A stretch of DNA of 64,000 nucleotides from Flavobacteriales bacterium. GTDB lineage: Bacteria; Bacteroidota; Bacteroidia; Flavobacteriales_F; PHOS-HE28. The notes below the pieces were generated by a model. It had not been told where the DNA came from. It saw nothing but the letters and a program-made list of their open reading frames with translations, and did no database searches. The position numbers and the translations under genes were made by a program. Location: assembly GCA_016700415.1 (NCBI GenBank), contig CP065018.1, positions 2,734,001 to 2,798,000 of the forward strand, read 5' to 3'. Below are positions 43,110-51,267 of this stretch, in pieces (positions within the stretch are counted from its first letter, which is position 1; each line of letters begins with the position of its first letter).

Positions 43110-44930
43110 TCAAGGCATCTGCTCCACGCGCGACATTGCGTCGCCGACCACCAGCCTTTGCGCCACGTCCATCCCGCTCACCACGTGGGCGAAGCGGGTG
43201 TAACGCCCATCCAGATGCGGGGCGGGGGCGAGCATGATGAAAAACTGGCAACTCTCCGTGTCACGGCCCGCCGAGGCAATGCCCACAGCGCCGGTGACAA
43301 AGCCCGCATAGCCGTTCTCGGTCCGCATGGTCCAGTCCATCGCGCCGAAACCATCACCGCGCGGGCAACCGCCCTGGGCCACGAAATCCGGGACGATGCG
43401 GTGGAAGTATTTGCCGTTGTAGAAACCCGATGTCACCAATGAGTCAAAGGCCGTGCAGGTGCCGGGTGCGGTGTTGGGCTCGATGGCGATCACGATGTCG
43501 CCCTTCGTGGTGGTGATGCGGTATTCTTTGCCTTCTTTTAATGAGGCGAGCCGTGCACGATTGATGGGATGGTTGTAGATCGGAGCTTGATGAGGTGGTG
43601 GAGGTGACCCATTCCGTTTGGCGACCACCAAGTCCAACAGCTGGAGTGTTTCGAGGTCACGGATGGGATGCAAGGCTGAACGCACCTGCTGTTCCACTGT
43701 GTTGTCCAGCACCATGCCGATCGCTGTGGTATCCGACCCGACAAGTTCCTCGGCCGCAGCGGCGATCAGGCCCGGATCGTTGGTCCCGAATGCTGCCCTG
43801 AGCACCTTGTTCCGTTGGGCATCCGAAGCGTGAACCACTTGCTCCACAGCTCCAGCAAAAGCAGCTTGGCGCTCTACCGCCGACCACGCTTGTTCCATCC
43901 AGAAGATCAAGGTGTCCACGGGTACGAACAGGGACTTCGCTTCGATCAATGCAACCCTTGTGTAAGGATCACGCTCCTTGCTCCACAGGATCTCCAATGC
44001 GGCTCCTGCCCGATCACGCGTTGTCGCATTCCCGGACTTTGCGGCAAGCCCGTACAGCGGGATCTTCAACTTTGTGTCCGTGATCTTCTCCGCGGCCTTC
44101 AGGCATGCTCCAACATCCACTTCATCCATGGTCTTCAACAGCTCCACGGCAGTGGACCGCACGGCCGGAAAGCTATCGTACAGCGCCTGGAACAGTTCAT
44201 CTATCGCTCCCTTTCCGGCTATGGCCGCATGAGCGCGCAGGGCGGCGACGCGGATCATCGGGTCCGGGTCGTTCAGCATCCCCGACACGACCTTGCGGGC
44301 CAAGGTGTCGCTGAAGTTCTTCATGCCCGCGAGCAGCAACATTTTCGACTCCGGTTGCATTTCGCGTTGCAGCAGTTCGATGTAGCGGCGCTCCACCGGG
44401 ACGAGGGTTTCCTTGGGCAACCGCCGCAGTGCTTCTGCGATGCACACCCGCTGGTATCCGTCGCTTTTCACGAAGGCGGAAAAGAGTTCTTGCGGTTCAA
44501 GTTGGGGCTTCGTCTTTGTCAATGCCCGGAAGGATGCGGCATAGAACGCGCTTGCCATGGTTGGGTCCGTCTCTTTCAGCGCCTGATCGGCGATCGCCTT
44601 CACCGCGTTCGTATCGGCCACGAAGCTCAAGGCCCAGGCGGCGGCGAGCCGGACTGTGGGCTGTGTGTCATGCATTGCTGCGGCCAGGCCGGCACGCACC
44701 GAGGTATCCTGCACGCTGATGAACGCCATGGCCGCCGCTTCGCGGACCGCGTCGGCCGTGTCCGTCAGCAACACCAGGAGCGCCTTGCTATCGCGATGGT
44801 CTTGGGCGTCCAGCACAGAGGCCAAGCGCGCATCGGACCATTTATTGGTGGCCGGGGCGGGAGGCTTGGTCGTGGAAGCGTGTTCGCAGCCAAGGGCCAA
44901 CATGCAAAGCGCCAAGATGGAGTTCTTCAT
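43110..44930 (-). CDS. HEAT-repeat lipoprotein fused to a cyclophilin-type prolyl isomerase
   Basis: A 606-residue lipoprotein (lipobox LALGC, Cys15). Residues about 30-450 are helical HEAT-like repeats (for example DAVREAAAMAFISVQD and PTVRLAAAWALSFVAD). Residues about 465-600 are a cyclophilin domain with FHRIVPDFVAQGGCPRGDG, SCQFFIMLAPAPHLDGRYT and FAHVVSGMDV; the catalytic Arg is in HRIVPDFVAQGG. It probably acts in the periplasm as a protein-folding factor whose solenoid recruits clients. The divergent M28 peptidase gene starts 111 bases away. Confidence 0.88.
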   Translation of the reverse strand: MKNSILALCMLALGCEHASTTKPPAPATNKWSDARLASVLDAQDHRDSKALLVLLTDTADAVREAAAMAFISVQDTSVRAGLAAAMHDTQPTVRLAAAWALSFVADTNAVKAIADQALKETDPTMASAFYAASFRALTKTKPQLEPQELFSAFVKSDGYQRVCIAEALRRLPKETLVPVERRYIELLQREMQPESKMLLLAGMKNFSDTLARKVVSGMLNDPDPMIRVAALRAHAAIAGKGAIDELFQALYDSFPAVRSTAVELLKTMDEVDVGACLKAAEKITDTKLKIPLYGLAAKSGNATTRDRAGAALEILWSKERDPYTRVALIEAKSLFVPVDTLIFWMEQAWSAVERQAAFAGAVEQVVHASDAQRNKVLRAAFGTNDPGLIAAAAEELVGSDTTAIGMVLDNTVEQQVRSALHPIRDLETLQLLDLVVAKRNGSPPPPHQAPIYNHPINRARLASLKEGKEYRITTTKGDIVIAIEPNTAPGTCTAFDSLVTSGFYNGKYFHRIVPDFVAQGGCPRGDGFGAMDWTMRTENGYAGFVTGAVGIASAGRDTESCQFFIMLAPAPHLDGRYTRFAHVVSGMDVAQRLVVGDAMSRVEQMP

Positions 44931-45014
44931 TTGCCCGGAAAGCTACTTGTACTTCGTGCCACGAAGCCCCGGAAGGAACAGGACGGGTTCAAAGCACCTC
45001 CATCCTTCCTGCGG

Positions 45015-45022
45015 TACCTTCG
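45015..45022 (+). promoter_or_regulatory. Candidate -7 element for the M28 peptidase gene
   Basis: TACCTTCG (TAnnTTCG) lies 19 bases before the ATG at 45042. Confidence 0.35.
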
Positions 45023-45041
45023 CGGCCCGTAAGACCATACC

Positions 45042-46733
45042 ATGCAACTGATGAAACCACTGGGTCGCGTCGCCCTCGCCGCCCTCCTCCTCGCCCCCTT
45101 CGCCACGCAGGCGCAAACGCTGATGCCCGACAGCCAAGCCGTGCGCCAGATGCGTATGGACGTATACACCCTCGCTGACGACAGCATGCAGGGCCGTGAG
45201 ACCGGCACCAAGGGCGAGCAAATGGCCGGAGCCTACATCGTGGGCCGCTTCAAGGCGATCGGCCTCACGCCAAGAGGGGATAGCACCAGCTATTTGAACG
45301 CGTTCAACTTCGCCGCGTTGCCCCGCTCCGGCCCGGACAACAGCTTGCAGCTCGGTCGCAACAAACTGAAGCTCGGCGACGACTTCTACCCGCTGGGCTA
45401 CTCCGCCAACGGACAGGTGCTCACCCGCGTGGCCCGCTGCCGCTATGGCATCCTCGCGCCGGAGCTGGGACGTGACGACTTCGATGGCGTGGACGTGAAG
45501 GACCATGCCGTATGCATGAGCATCAGCTCGCCGGACGGCATCCACCCGCACTCAAAATGGCTGGCGCACAACGACCTCCGCTCGCGCATTGACGACGCCA
45601 TCAAGCTCGGTGCCAACGCGATCATCTTCTACAACGACGACCCCGAGAAGGCCGATGACCCGCCCGCCGATTTCGAGATGAAACTACAGTCGTGCAGTGT
45701 GCCGGTGGTCTTCCTCACCAAGAGCGGCTTTGCGAAGCTGGGGCAGGACGGCGACCCCGTGGTGATCCACACGGACATCATCCACGAGGAGAAGACCGGG
45801 CACAACGTGGTGGGTTTTCTCAACAACCACAAGCCCTACACCGTGGTGATCGGCGCGCACTACGACCACCTTGGCTTCGGCGGTGAGGGCTCGCTCTACC
45901 GCGGCGAGCCGGCCATCCACAACGGCGCGGACGATAACGCCAGCGGCGTGGCCGTGCTGATGCAATTGGCCACGGACCTGCAGCACATGCCGAACGCCCA
46001 GAATAACAACTTTCTCTTCATCGCCTTTAGCGGCGAAGAGAAAGGACTGTACGGTTCCAACTGGTGGACCAAGCATCCCACCTTGGTGATCGACAGCCTC
46101 AACTACATGATCAACATGGACATGGTGGGCCGCTTGGACAGCACGAACAACGTGGCGATCAACAGCATCGGCACCTCGCCGTCGTGGCCCGGCATTACCA
46201 AATTGAAGGTGGGCGACCTCAACATCAAGACCTCCGAAGGCGGTATCGGGCCTAGCGATCACACCAGCTTCTACCTGCAGGGCGTGCCCGCGATCCACTT
46301 CTTCACCGGCAGCGAGGAGGACTACCACAAGCCGACCGACGATGCCGACAAGGTGAACTACCCGGGCATGCTACGCATCGCGCGCTACATCGAGGCGGTG
46401 ATCACCACGCTGAACGACAGCGCCAAGCTCGCCTTCGCCAAAACCGCCGACAGTGATACCTCGAAAGCACCGCGCTTCTCCGTGACCTTAGGCGTTGTGC
46501 CGGATTACATGTACGACGGCAAGGGCCTGCGCATCGACGGTGTCACAGAGGACAAGACCGCTGCGCACGCGGGGCTGAAAGCCGGTGACATCGTGATCAA
46601 AATGGGCGACCATGAAGTGCCCGACATGATGGGCTACATGAAAGCGCTCGGCATGTTCAAGAAAGGCGACAAGTCCACGGTGACGGTGATCCGCGACGGC
46701 AAGGAAATGAAGGCCGACATCCATTTCCAATGA
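45042..46733 (+). CDS. M28 family zinc aminopeptidase with PA and PDZ domains
   Basis: A 563-residue exported peptidase (signal peptide ending FATQAQ; ATG 45054 is an alternative start). A PA-type insert (about 125-250) precedes the second part of the M28 core. Zinc ligands are in VVIGAHYDHLGFGG (His273), HNGADDNASGVA, the catalytic pair FSGEEKGLYGS, MINMDMVGRL and SDHTSFYLQGVPAIHFF. The C-terminal 80 residues are a PDZ domain (AGLKAGDIVIKMGDHEV). It removes N-terminal amino acids from peptides outside the cytoplasm. gpsA starts within its stop codon. Confidence 0.92.
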   Translation: MQLMKPLGRVALAALLLAPFATQAQTLMPDSQAVRQMRMDVYTLADDSMQGRETGTKGEQMAGAYIVGRFKAIGLTPRGDSTSYLNAFNFAALPRSGPDNSLQLGRNKLKLGDDFYPLGYSANGQVLTRVARCRYGILAPELGRDDFDGVDVKDHAVCMSISSPDGIHPHSKWLAHNDLRSRIDDAIKLGANAIIFYNDDPEKADDPPADFEMKLQSCSVPVVFLTKSGFAKLGQDGDPVVIHTDIIHEEKTGHNVVGFLNNHKPYTVVIGAHYDHLGFGGEGSLYRGEPAIHNGADDNASGVAVLMQLATDLQHMPNAQNNNFLFIAFSGEEKGLYGSNWWTKHPTLVIDSLNYMINMDMVGRLDSTNNVAINSIGTSPSWPGITKLKVGDLNIKTSEGGIGPSDHTSFYLQGVPAIHFFTGSEEDYHKPTDDADKVNYPGMLRIARYIEAVITTLNDSAKLAFAKTADSDTSKAPRFSVTLGVVPDYMYDGKGLRIDGVTEDKTAAHAGLKAGDIVIKMGDHEVPDMMGYMKALGMFKKGDKSTVTVIRDGKEMKADIHFQ

Positions 46734-47746
46734 GCGGTAAGCACGGTACGTCCGCCGAACGGCGGATCGCGGTGATCGGTGCCGGCTCGTGGGGAACGGC
46801 CTTGGTAAAGCTCTTGACCGGCTCGCAGGAAAGCGTGGGCTGGTGGGTGCGCCGTCAAGCCACCATCGACCACATCGTGAAGTATGGCCACAACCCGGAC
46901 TACACCTCGGGTGCCCAGCTGGATGCCAGCCGCCTCAGTATGGGCACGGATATCCGCGCCGTGGTGAAGGGTGCAGACGTGGTGGTGCTCGCTGTGCCCA
47001 GTGCTTTCCTGAAGGCCGCCATGGACCAGTTGGAGCCGGATGCCTTGAAAGGCAAGACCTGCTTCAGCGCCGTGAAAGGCATCGTGCCGGAAACCAACCA
47101 GATCGTGGGCGAATACCTCTTTGAGCACTGGGGCGTGGAGAAGAACGACCTCGGCATCATCTGCGGCCCGTGCCATGCGGAAGAAGTGGCGTTGGAACGC
47201 TTGAGCTACCTCACCATTGCCAGTCAGGATCCCGAGAAAGCCAAGCTAATGGGTGACTCCCTGAGCGGCCGCTTCTTGAAGACGACGCTCAGCGATGACA
47301 TCTATGGCACCGAATATGCCGCGATCCTGAAGAACGTGATCGCCGTGTGCGCGGGCATCAGCGTGGGGCTGGGCTATGGCGACAATTTCCGGGCGGTGCT
47401 GGTGAGCCGCGCCATCCAGGAGATCGAGCGCTTCGTCACCGCCGTGCATCCGATCACGCGCGACATCAACGAACCGGCCTACTTGGGCGATCTTTTGGTG
47501 ACGGCTTATTCCGCCTTCAGCCGCAACCGTGAGTTCGGCGCCATGGTGGGCAAGGGCTACAGCGTGAAGGCCGCGCAGATGGAGATGAAGATGGTGGCCG
47601 AGGGCTACTACGCCGTGAAGTGCGTACACGAGATCAATAGCAAGCTCCGCGTGGACATGCCCATCACCGAGGCCACGTACCGCATGCTATATGAGCGCAT
47701 CGCGCCGACGATCGAAATGCGGTTGTTGAGCGATAAGCTGGCGTGA
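46730..47746 (+). CDS. gpsA: Glycerol-3-phosphate dehydrogenase [NAD(P)+]
   Basis: A 338-residue enzyme that makes sn-glycerol 3-phosphate from dihydroxyacetone phosphate for phospholipid synthesis. The Rossmann motif is GAGSWGTALVK (about 18-28). The substrate-binding domain contains CGPCHAEEVAL and the catalytic lysine region YAAILKNVIAVCAGI. It starts in the stop codon of the M28 peptidase (ATGA at 46730-46733). The N-terminus has ten extra residues (MSGKHGTSAE) before the usual start. Confidence 0.95.
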   Translation: MSGKHGTSAERRIAVIGAGSWGTALVKLLTGSQESVGWWVRRQATIDHIVKYGHNPDYTSGAQLDASRLSMGTDIRAVVKGADVVVLAVPSAFLKAAMDQLEPDALKGKTCFSAVKGIVPETNQIVGEYLFEHWGVEKNDLGIICGPCHAEEVALERLSYLTIASQDPEKAKLMGDSLSGRFLKTTLSDDIYGTEYAAILKNVIAVCAGISVGLGYGDNFRAVLVSRAIQEIERFVTAVHPITRDINEPAYLGDLLVTAYSAFSRNREFGAMVGKGYSVKAAQMEMKMVAEGYYAVKCVHEINSKLRVDMPITEATYRMLYERIAPTIEMRLLSDKLA

Positions 47747-48036
47747 GGGAAGAGGTACCACGAAGGACGCGAAGTACACGAAGAAGGTAGGAATTATTGT
47801 TGGGCACGGGAGGACGGCCTTCCCTGCGCTTCCCTGCGCTTTCCTGCGCTCGCCTAACTCCCGCGCCAATGTTTTGTGGAAAGTCTCGTGCTGGTCAGGG
47901 GTCACGATAGGTCGGTCCGCCACGATCGTATCGACGCTCGCGTGCTGGCACGCCAACCCTTCCATCCTATCCCTTCCTACGGGCCTCTGCAAGATCACTC
48001 CAAGAGTTAAGCCGCATTGAACATTTTTCATTTACT

Positions 48037-48046
48037 ATGTATACAT
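48037..48046. promoter_or_regulatory. Candidate operator for the SRPBCC-MarR operon
   Basis: A perfect 10-base palindrome, ATGTATACAT, centred about 20 bases before the TATCTTTG -7 element, so it would overlap the -33 region. A MarR gene is the second gene of the transcript, so autoregulation is plausible. Confidence 0.4.
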
Positions 48047-48060
48047 ATCATCAGTACACA

Positions 48061-48068
48061 TATCTTTG
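48061..48068 (+). promoter_or_regulatory. Candidate -7 element for the SRPBCC-MarR operon
   Basis: TATCTTTG matches TAnnTTTG exactly and lies 25 bases before the ATG at 48093. The -33 element is replaced by the palindrome region. Confidence 0.5.
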
Positions 48069-48092
48069 TCCCCGGACCAACCCCTCAACATC

Positions 48093-48512
48093 ATGTGGCA
48101 ACGCACCTACTCCATCACCACAAACCAAGCTACCGCCGCCGCCCTTTGGGATGTGCAAGCGGACGTGAGCAACTGGCCCGCTTTGGGCGATGACCTTGAA
48201 TGGACGCGCATTGATGGGCCCGCACAGGTCGGCAAGGAATTCTTCCTGAAACCGAAAGGTGGCCCGAAAGTCCGGCTCACCATCGTTCGGTGCGAACGCG
48301 CATCGGCCTTTACGGACATGAGCCATTTGCCGCTATGCAAGATGACCTTCGCACATTCCTTCACCGAGGTGCCTGAAGGTGTGCGGATCGATATGGAGCT
48401 GCGCTTGAACGGGCCTTTGACCTTTCTTTGGAAGAAGGTGATCGGCGAGAAACAAGTGGCGGATTTCCCGGCACACGGCAAGGCGCTGATCGCTGCAGCG
48501 AAGAAATCATGA
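48093..48512 (+). CDS. SRPBCC (START-like) family protein
   Basis: From ATG 48093 (MWQRTYSITTNQATAAALWD) the protein has 139 residues in a helix-grip fold: opening helix ATAAALWDVQADVSNWPAL, strands, and a long C-terminal helix. Such proteins bind small hydrophobic molecules. The stop overlaps the MarR start (ATGA at 48509-48512), so the two act together; the SRPBCC protein may bind or modify the MarR ligand. No catalytic residues were identified. Confidence 0.85.
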   Translation: MWQRTYSITTNQATAAALWDVQADVSNWPALGDDLEWTRIDGPAQVGKEFFLKPKGGPKVRLTIVRCERASAFTDMSHLPLCKMTFAHSFTEVPEGVRIDMELRLNGPLTFLWKKVIGEKQVADFPAHGKALIAAAKKS

Positions 48513-48967
48513 AGAACAAGACGGGACCGTTCCGTGCGGAACAGGCCGAGGCCAGCAGCGGATTCCTATTGTGGCAGGTGGTGAGCCTTTGGCAACGCGG
48601 CATTTCGCGTGAACTGGCACCGCTCGGACTTTCCCATTCACAATTCGTGTTGCTCGCAAGCTTGACCTGGTTACGCATGCATGGATCATCCGTAAGCCAG
48701 CGCGAACTGGCCGATCACGCAACGATGGACGCGATGACGGTAAGCACCGTGCTGCGCCGCTTGGAGGCAACGGGGCACGTGCAACGCAAACCACACGCGA
48801 CCGACACCCGTGCGAGGGATCTTCGCGTTACACCGAAAGGGAAAGCGGCGGCGAACAAGGCCGTGCATGCGGTGGAGCAATTCGATGAGACATTCTTCGC
48901 CGCGCTGGGTGTTCAGCGGCCTGCCTTTGCACAAGGACTGATGCAGTTGGTGAAGGGGAACAAGTAA
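48509..48967 (+). CDS. MarR family transcriptional regulator
   Basis: From ATG 48509 the protein has 152 residues with a winged helix-turn-helix: VSQRELADHATMDAMTVSTV as recognition region and the wing VQRKPHATDTRARDLRVTPK, where the DxRxR basic loop is typical of MarR. It starts inside the SRPBCC stop codon. The palindrome at 48037-48046 is a candidate binding site. Confidence 0.9.
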   Translation: MKNKTGPFRAEQAEASSGFLLWQVVSLWQRGISRELAPLGLSHSQFVLLASLTWLRMHGSSVSQRELADHATMDAMTVSTVLRRLEATGHVQRKPHATDTRARDLRVTPKGKAAANKAVHAVEQFDETFFAALGVQRPAFAQGLMQLVKGNK

Positions 48968-48989
48968 TTGAGTTCAGATCAACCCCACC

Positions 48990-49196
48990 GGCGCAAGACT
49001 TCCGCCTCCTGTCCTCTGCGTACCAGATAAGCGTGTGTCTCGCGCCATTCAACGAATATAACAAGGATGGTCAGGGAGCCTTCGCCCCTGCACACCAGAT
49101 GCTCCCACTCACGCACAAGCACAAGCCAACACGCTGATCCGGATCCCCGGCACGTCCGCCAAGGCCAAGGCACAGCCTTCGATCGTGGCGCCGGTG
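48990..49196 (-). pseudogene. Tandem-duplicated comF 3' end (fragment copy)
   Basis: This segment repeats 49209-49409 (the last part of comF plus its downstream bases) with many point differences. Within it, 49109-49196 encodes the comF tail (TGATIEGCALALADVPGIRI...) with its own stop, but there is no start or upstream domain. It is a non-functional duplicate fragment. It fills the 354-base gap between the MarR gene and comF; no other feature was seen. Confidence 0.8.
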
Positions 49197-49208
49197 ATCC
49201 CTAATTCT

Positions 49209-49409
49209 GGCGCGAGACTTCCGCCAACGATACTCTGCGTTCCAGAGGGCGGGTGTCTCGTGCCATTCCGAAAATAGCAATGGTGGTCGGGGGGACTTCG
49301 TCTCCACACCACACGTCCCGTTCACGCGCACGCACAAGCCAGCACGCTGATCCGGATCCCCGGCACTTCAGCTAACGCCAAGGCACAACCTTCGATCGTG
49401 GCGCCGGTG
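49209..49409 (-). repeat. Source copy of the comF-tail tandem duplication
   Basis: The second unit of the roughly 205-base direct repeat. It comprises the last 88 bases of intact comF and 113 bases downstream of its stop codon. Confidence 0.75.
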
Positions 49410-50020
49410 GTCACCACATCATCCACCAGCAGCACGTGCGCGCCGGCCAATACTTGCGGGTCGGAAAGCTGGAAGGCCGCCTTCACGTTCGTCCAACGGG
49501 CCAGCCTGCCGCGCTTGGTCTGCGTTGTGGTGTTCAGCACGCGGAGCAGGCCGGTATCCACTTCGCGCTGGGGCCACACCTCGCGCATGCCGTCCACCAA
49601 TACCTGCGCCTGGTTGAAGCCGCGCTGCTTCAGCTTCCGGGGGTGAAGAGGCACCGCCAATAAAACGTCCACATCGGCAAAACGTGGGCTCTTCATCACG
49701 TCCTCGGCCATCCGTCTGCCGAGTTCCAGGCCCACACCGGGGTCTCCACGGTATTTCAGCCGGTGGAGCATGTGCTGCACCATACCGTCCTTGCTGAACT
49801 GGAGGAAAGCGCTCGCGGCATGCAGGCGCACCCGTCCCTTGAAGACCTGTTCCACCTTGTTAAGCGGATCGTCGTGGCCCCGCAAACGGGGAAGATCGTC
49901 CACACATTCGGAGCAGATGCTTTGCTCGAAGCCCATCAATCCCTGGTCGCATCCGGCGCAGCGCCGGGGCAGGAAAACCCCGGCCAGGTCGTACAGGATG
50001 TTGCTTTTGCGAAGGGCCAT
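49322..50020 (-). CDS. comF: ComF family phosphoribosyltransferase-like protein
   Basis: A 232-residue protein: N-terminal zinc finger (Cys21, Cys24, Cys36, Cys39), a middle region with AVPLHPRKLKQRGFNQA, and a C-terminal phosphoribosyltransferase domain with the PRPP loop LLVDDVVTTGAT. ComF proteins (GntX in gamma-proteobacteria) support DNA uptake in naturally competent bacteria, with ATP-dependent DNA handling suggested; the enzymatic reaction is unclear. The 3' end is part of a tandem duplication. Confidence 0.9.
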   Translation of the reverse strand: MALRKSNILYDLAGVFLPRRCAGCDQGLMGFEQSICSECVDDLPRLRGHDDPLNKVEQVFKGRVRLHAASAFLQFSKDGMVQHMLHRLKYRGDPGVGLELGRRMAEDVMKSPRFADVDVLLAVPLHPRKLKQRGFNQAQVLVDGMREVWPQREVDTGLLRVLNTTTQTKRGRLARWTNVKAAFQLSDPQVLAGAHVLLVDDVVTTGATIEGCALALAEVPGIRISVLACACA

Positions 50021-50079
50021 GGTTCATGGATCTGTTGACAACTGGTGCATGGCACGAAGGATGCACGGACGCACGAAGA

Positions 50080-50087
50080 TAATTTCG
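50080..50087 (+). promoter_or_regulatory. Candidate -7 element for the coiled-coil protein gene
   Basis: TAATTTCG (TAnnTTCG) lies 25 bases before the ATG at 50113. Confidence 0.35.
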
Positions 50088-50112
50088 CCCTTTAGCCCAA
50101 CAAACGGACCCT

Positions 50113-51030
50113 ATGACGGAGACCCAAGCCCCCGCCCCCCAGCCGAGCAAGAACCGCAACAGCACCATTCTTCTCGCTCTGGTGGTCTTGCTCTTGATCA
50201 GTAATGTGGTCTTACTCTTCCTCTGGTTCCAGAAGAAAGATCAGGCCATGGCATCCGCCGATCAGGTGACGGCCGTGACCAGTGAAAAGGAGAACGTGAC
50301 CAAGTTATTGGAGGACATGCTGGTGCAATACGATACGCTGAGCACCAACAACGACCAGCTCCGGACGGGCATGGATTCGCTGCAGAAGCAGATCGTGACG
50401 TTGATGGACAAGGTGAAGCGGGGCAACTATGATGTCCATAAGGCAAAGCGGGAAGCTGAGACCCTTCGGAAGATCATGAAGGGCTACGTGGTCACCATCG
50501 ACTCGCTGAACCAAGTGAATCAAGCACTGATGGTGGAGAACGTCAACACCAAGCAGCAGCTCGGCGAGGTGACCGGCCAGAAACAGGCTCTGGAGAGCAA
50601 AACCGCCGCACAGCAGGCGCTGATCGACAAGGGGTCCGTGCTCACGGCCACGGCGATGACCGCCAATGCGCTCTTCGTGCGCAACAGCGGCAAACAGGTG
50701 GACACCGAGCGCAGCAGCAAGGCGGAGATGATCAAATGCTGCTTCAACCTGGGCGAGAACCGCATCACGCAGGCCGGGACTAAAACCCTGTACATGCGGG
50801 TGATCGGCCCCGACGGCTCCGTGCTGCCGGCCAGCGACCAGGCCAACCGCTTCTTCTATGACGGCGTGGAAGGGGAGTTCAGCGTGAAACGCGACGTGAA
50901 CTATCAGAACGAGCCAGTGGACGTATGCATGTTCTGGACCGCCACCGGCAAGCTCACCGGTGGGGAGTACAAAGTGGACGTGTACGAGAGCGGCGTGAAG
51001 GTGGGGCACACCACGTTCAATCTGAAATAG
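50113..51030 (+). CDS. Membrane-anchored coiled-coil protein, function unknown
   Basis: A 305-residue protein with a short Pro-rich cytoplasmic N-terminus, one transmembrane helix (about 19-39), a periplasmic coiled coil (about 50-170 with heptad Leu/Val spacing) and a C-terminal beta domain (about 190-305) with MIKCCFNLGENRITQAGTKT and YMRVIGPDGSVLP. The layout suggests a structural or sensing protein that spans the periplasm. No known family was recognised with confidence, though this type of protein is common in Bacteroidota. Confidence 0.75.
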   Translation: MTETQAPAPQPSKNRNSTILLALVVLLLISNVVLLFLWFQKKDQAMASADQVTAVTSEKENVTKLLEDMLVQYDTLSTNNDQLRTGMDSLQKQIVTLMDKVKRGNYDVHKAKREAETLRKIMKGYVVTIDSLNQVNQALMVENVNTKQQLGEVTGQKQALESKTAAQQALIDKGSVLTATAMTANALFVRNSGKQVDTERSSKAEMIKCCFNLGENRITQAGTKTLYMRVIGPDGSVLPASDQANRFFYDGVEGEFSVKRDVNYQNEPVDVCMFWTATGKLTGGEYKVDVYESGVKVGHTTFNLK

Positions 51031-51044
51031 TAGTGTAGTTGTCC

Positions 51045-51258
51045 GTTGCCAGTTGTCAGTTGTCAGTTGTCAGTTGTCCGGCTGGATGCGACCTGAATGC
51101 GCCCGAGCGTCCGATGAAACGGACGCTTGGGCGTCTCGTTCCTGATCCGCTGATCCCTCGGCATTTGGGCTCCTTTACTGCACCAGCCCAAAGGGGCCAA
51201 GGCCGTCGAGCTTGAGAGTCTCTGCAGGACTTGAGATCGCCCTGACAACTGACAACTG
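51045..51258. repeat. MITE-like element with GTTGTCA repeats at its ends
   Basis: Tandem CAGTTGT heptads at 51049-51078 are mirrored by CTGACAACTGACAACTG at 51242-51258, giving inverted ends about 200 bases apart with no gene inside. The interior holds the hairpin listed next. Confidence 0.55.
51101..51132 (+). terminator. Hairpin, possible terminator after the coiled-coil protein gene
   Basis: GCCCGAGCGTCCG (51101-51113) pairs with CGGACGCTTGGGC (51120-51132), with one mismatch or wobble, around a 6-base loop. It lies 70 bases after the stop codon. No T-tract follows, so termination is only possible. Confidence 0.45.
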
Positions 51259-51267
51259 TGCCCTGAG

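Larger units (their letters stand above)
47747..48092. other. Intergenic region with repeat half-site, palindromic operator and promoter
   Basis: No gene is seen here. It holds a single arm of the ACCACGAAGGACGCGAAG repeat type (47757-47787), three tandem copies of TTCCCTGCGC or close variants (47820-47850), and the promoter/operator region listed separately. Confidence 0.6.
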
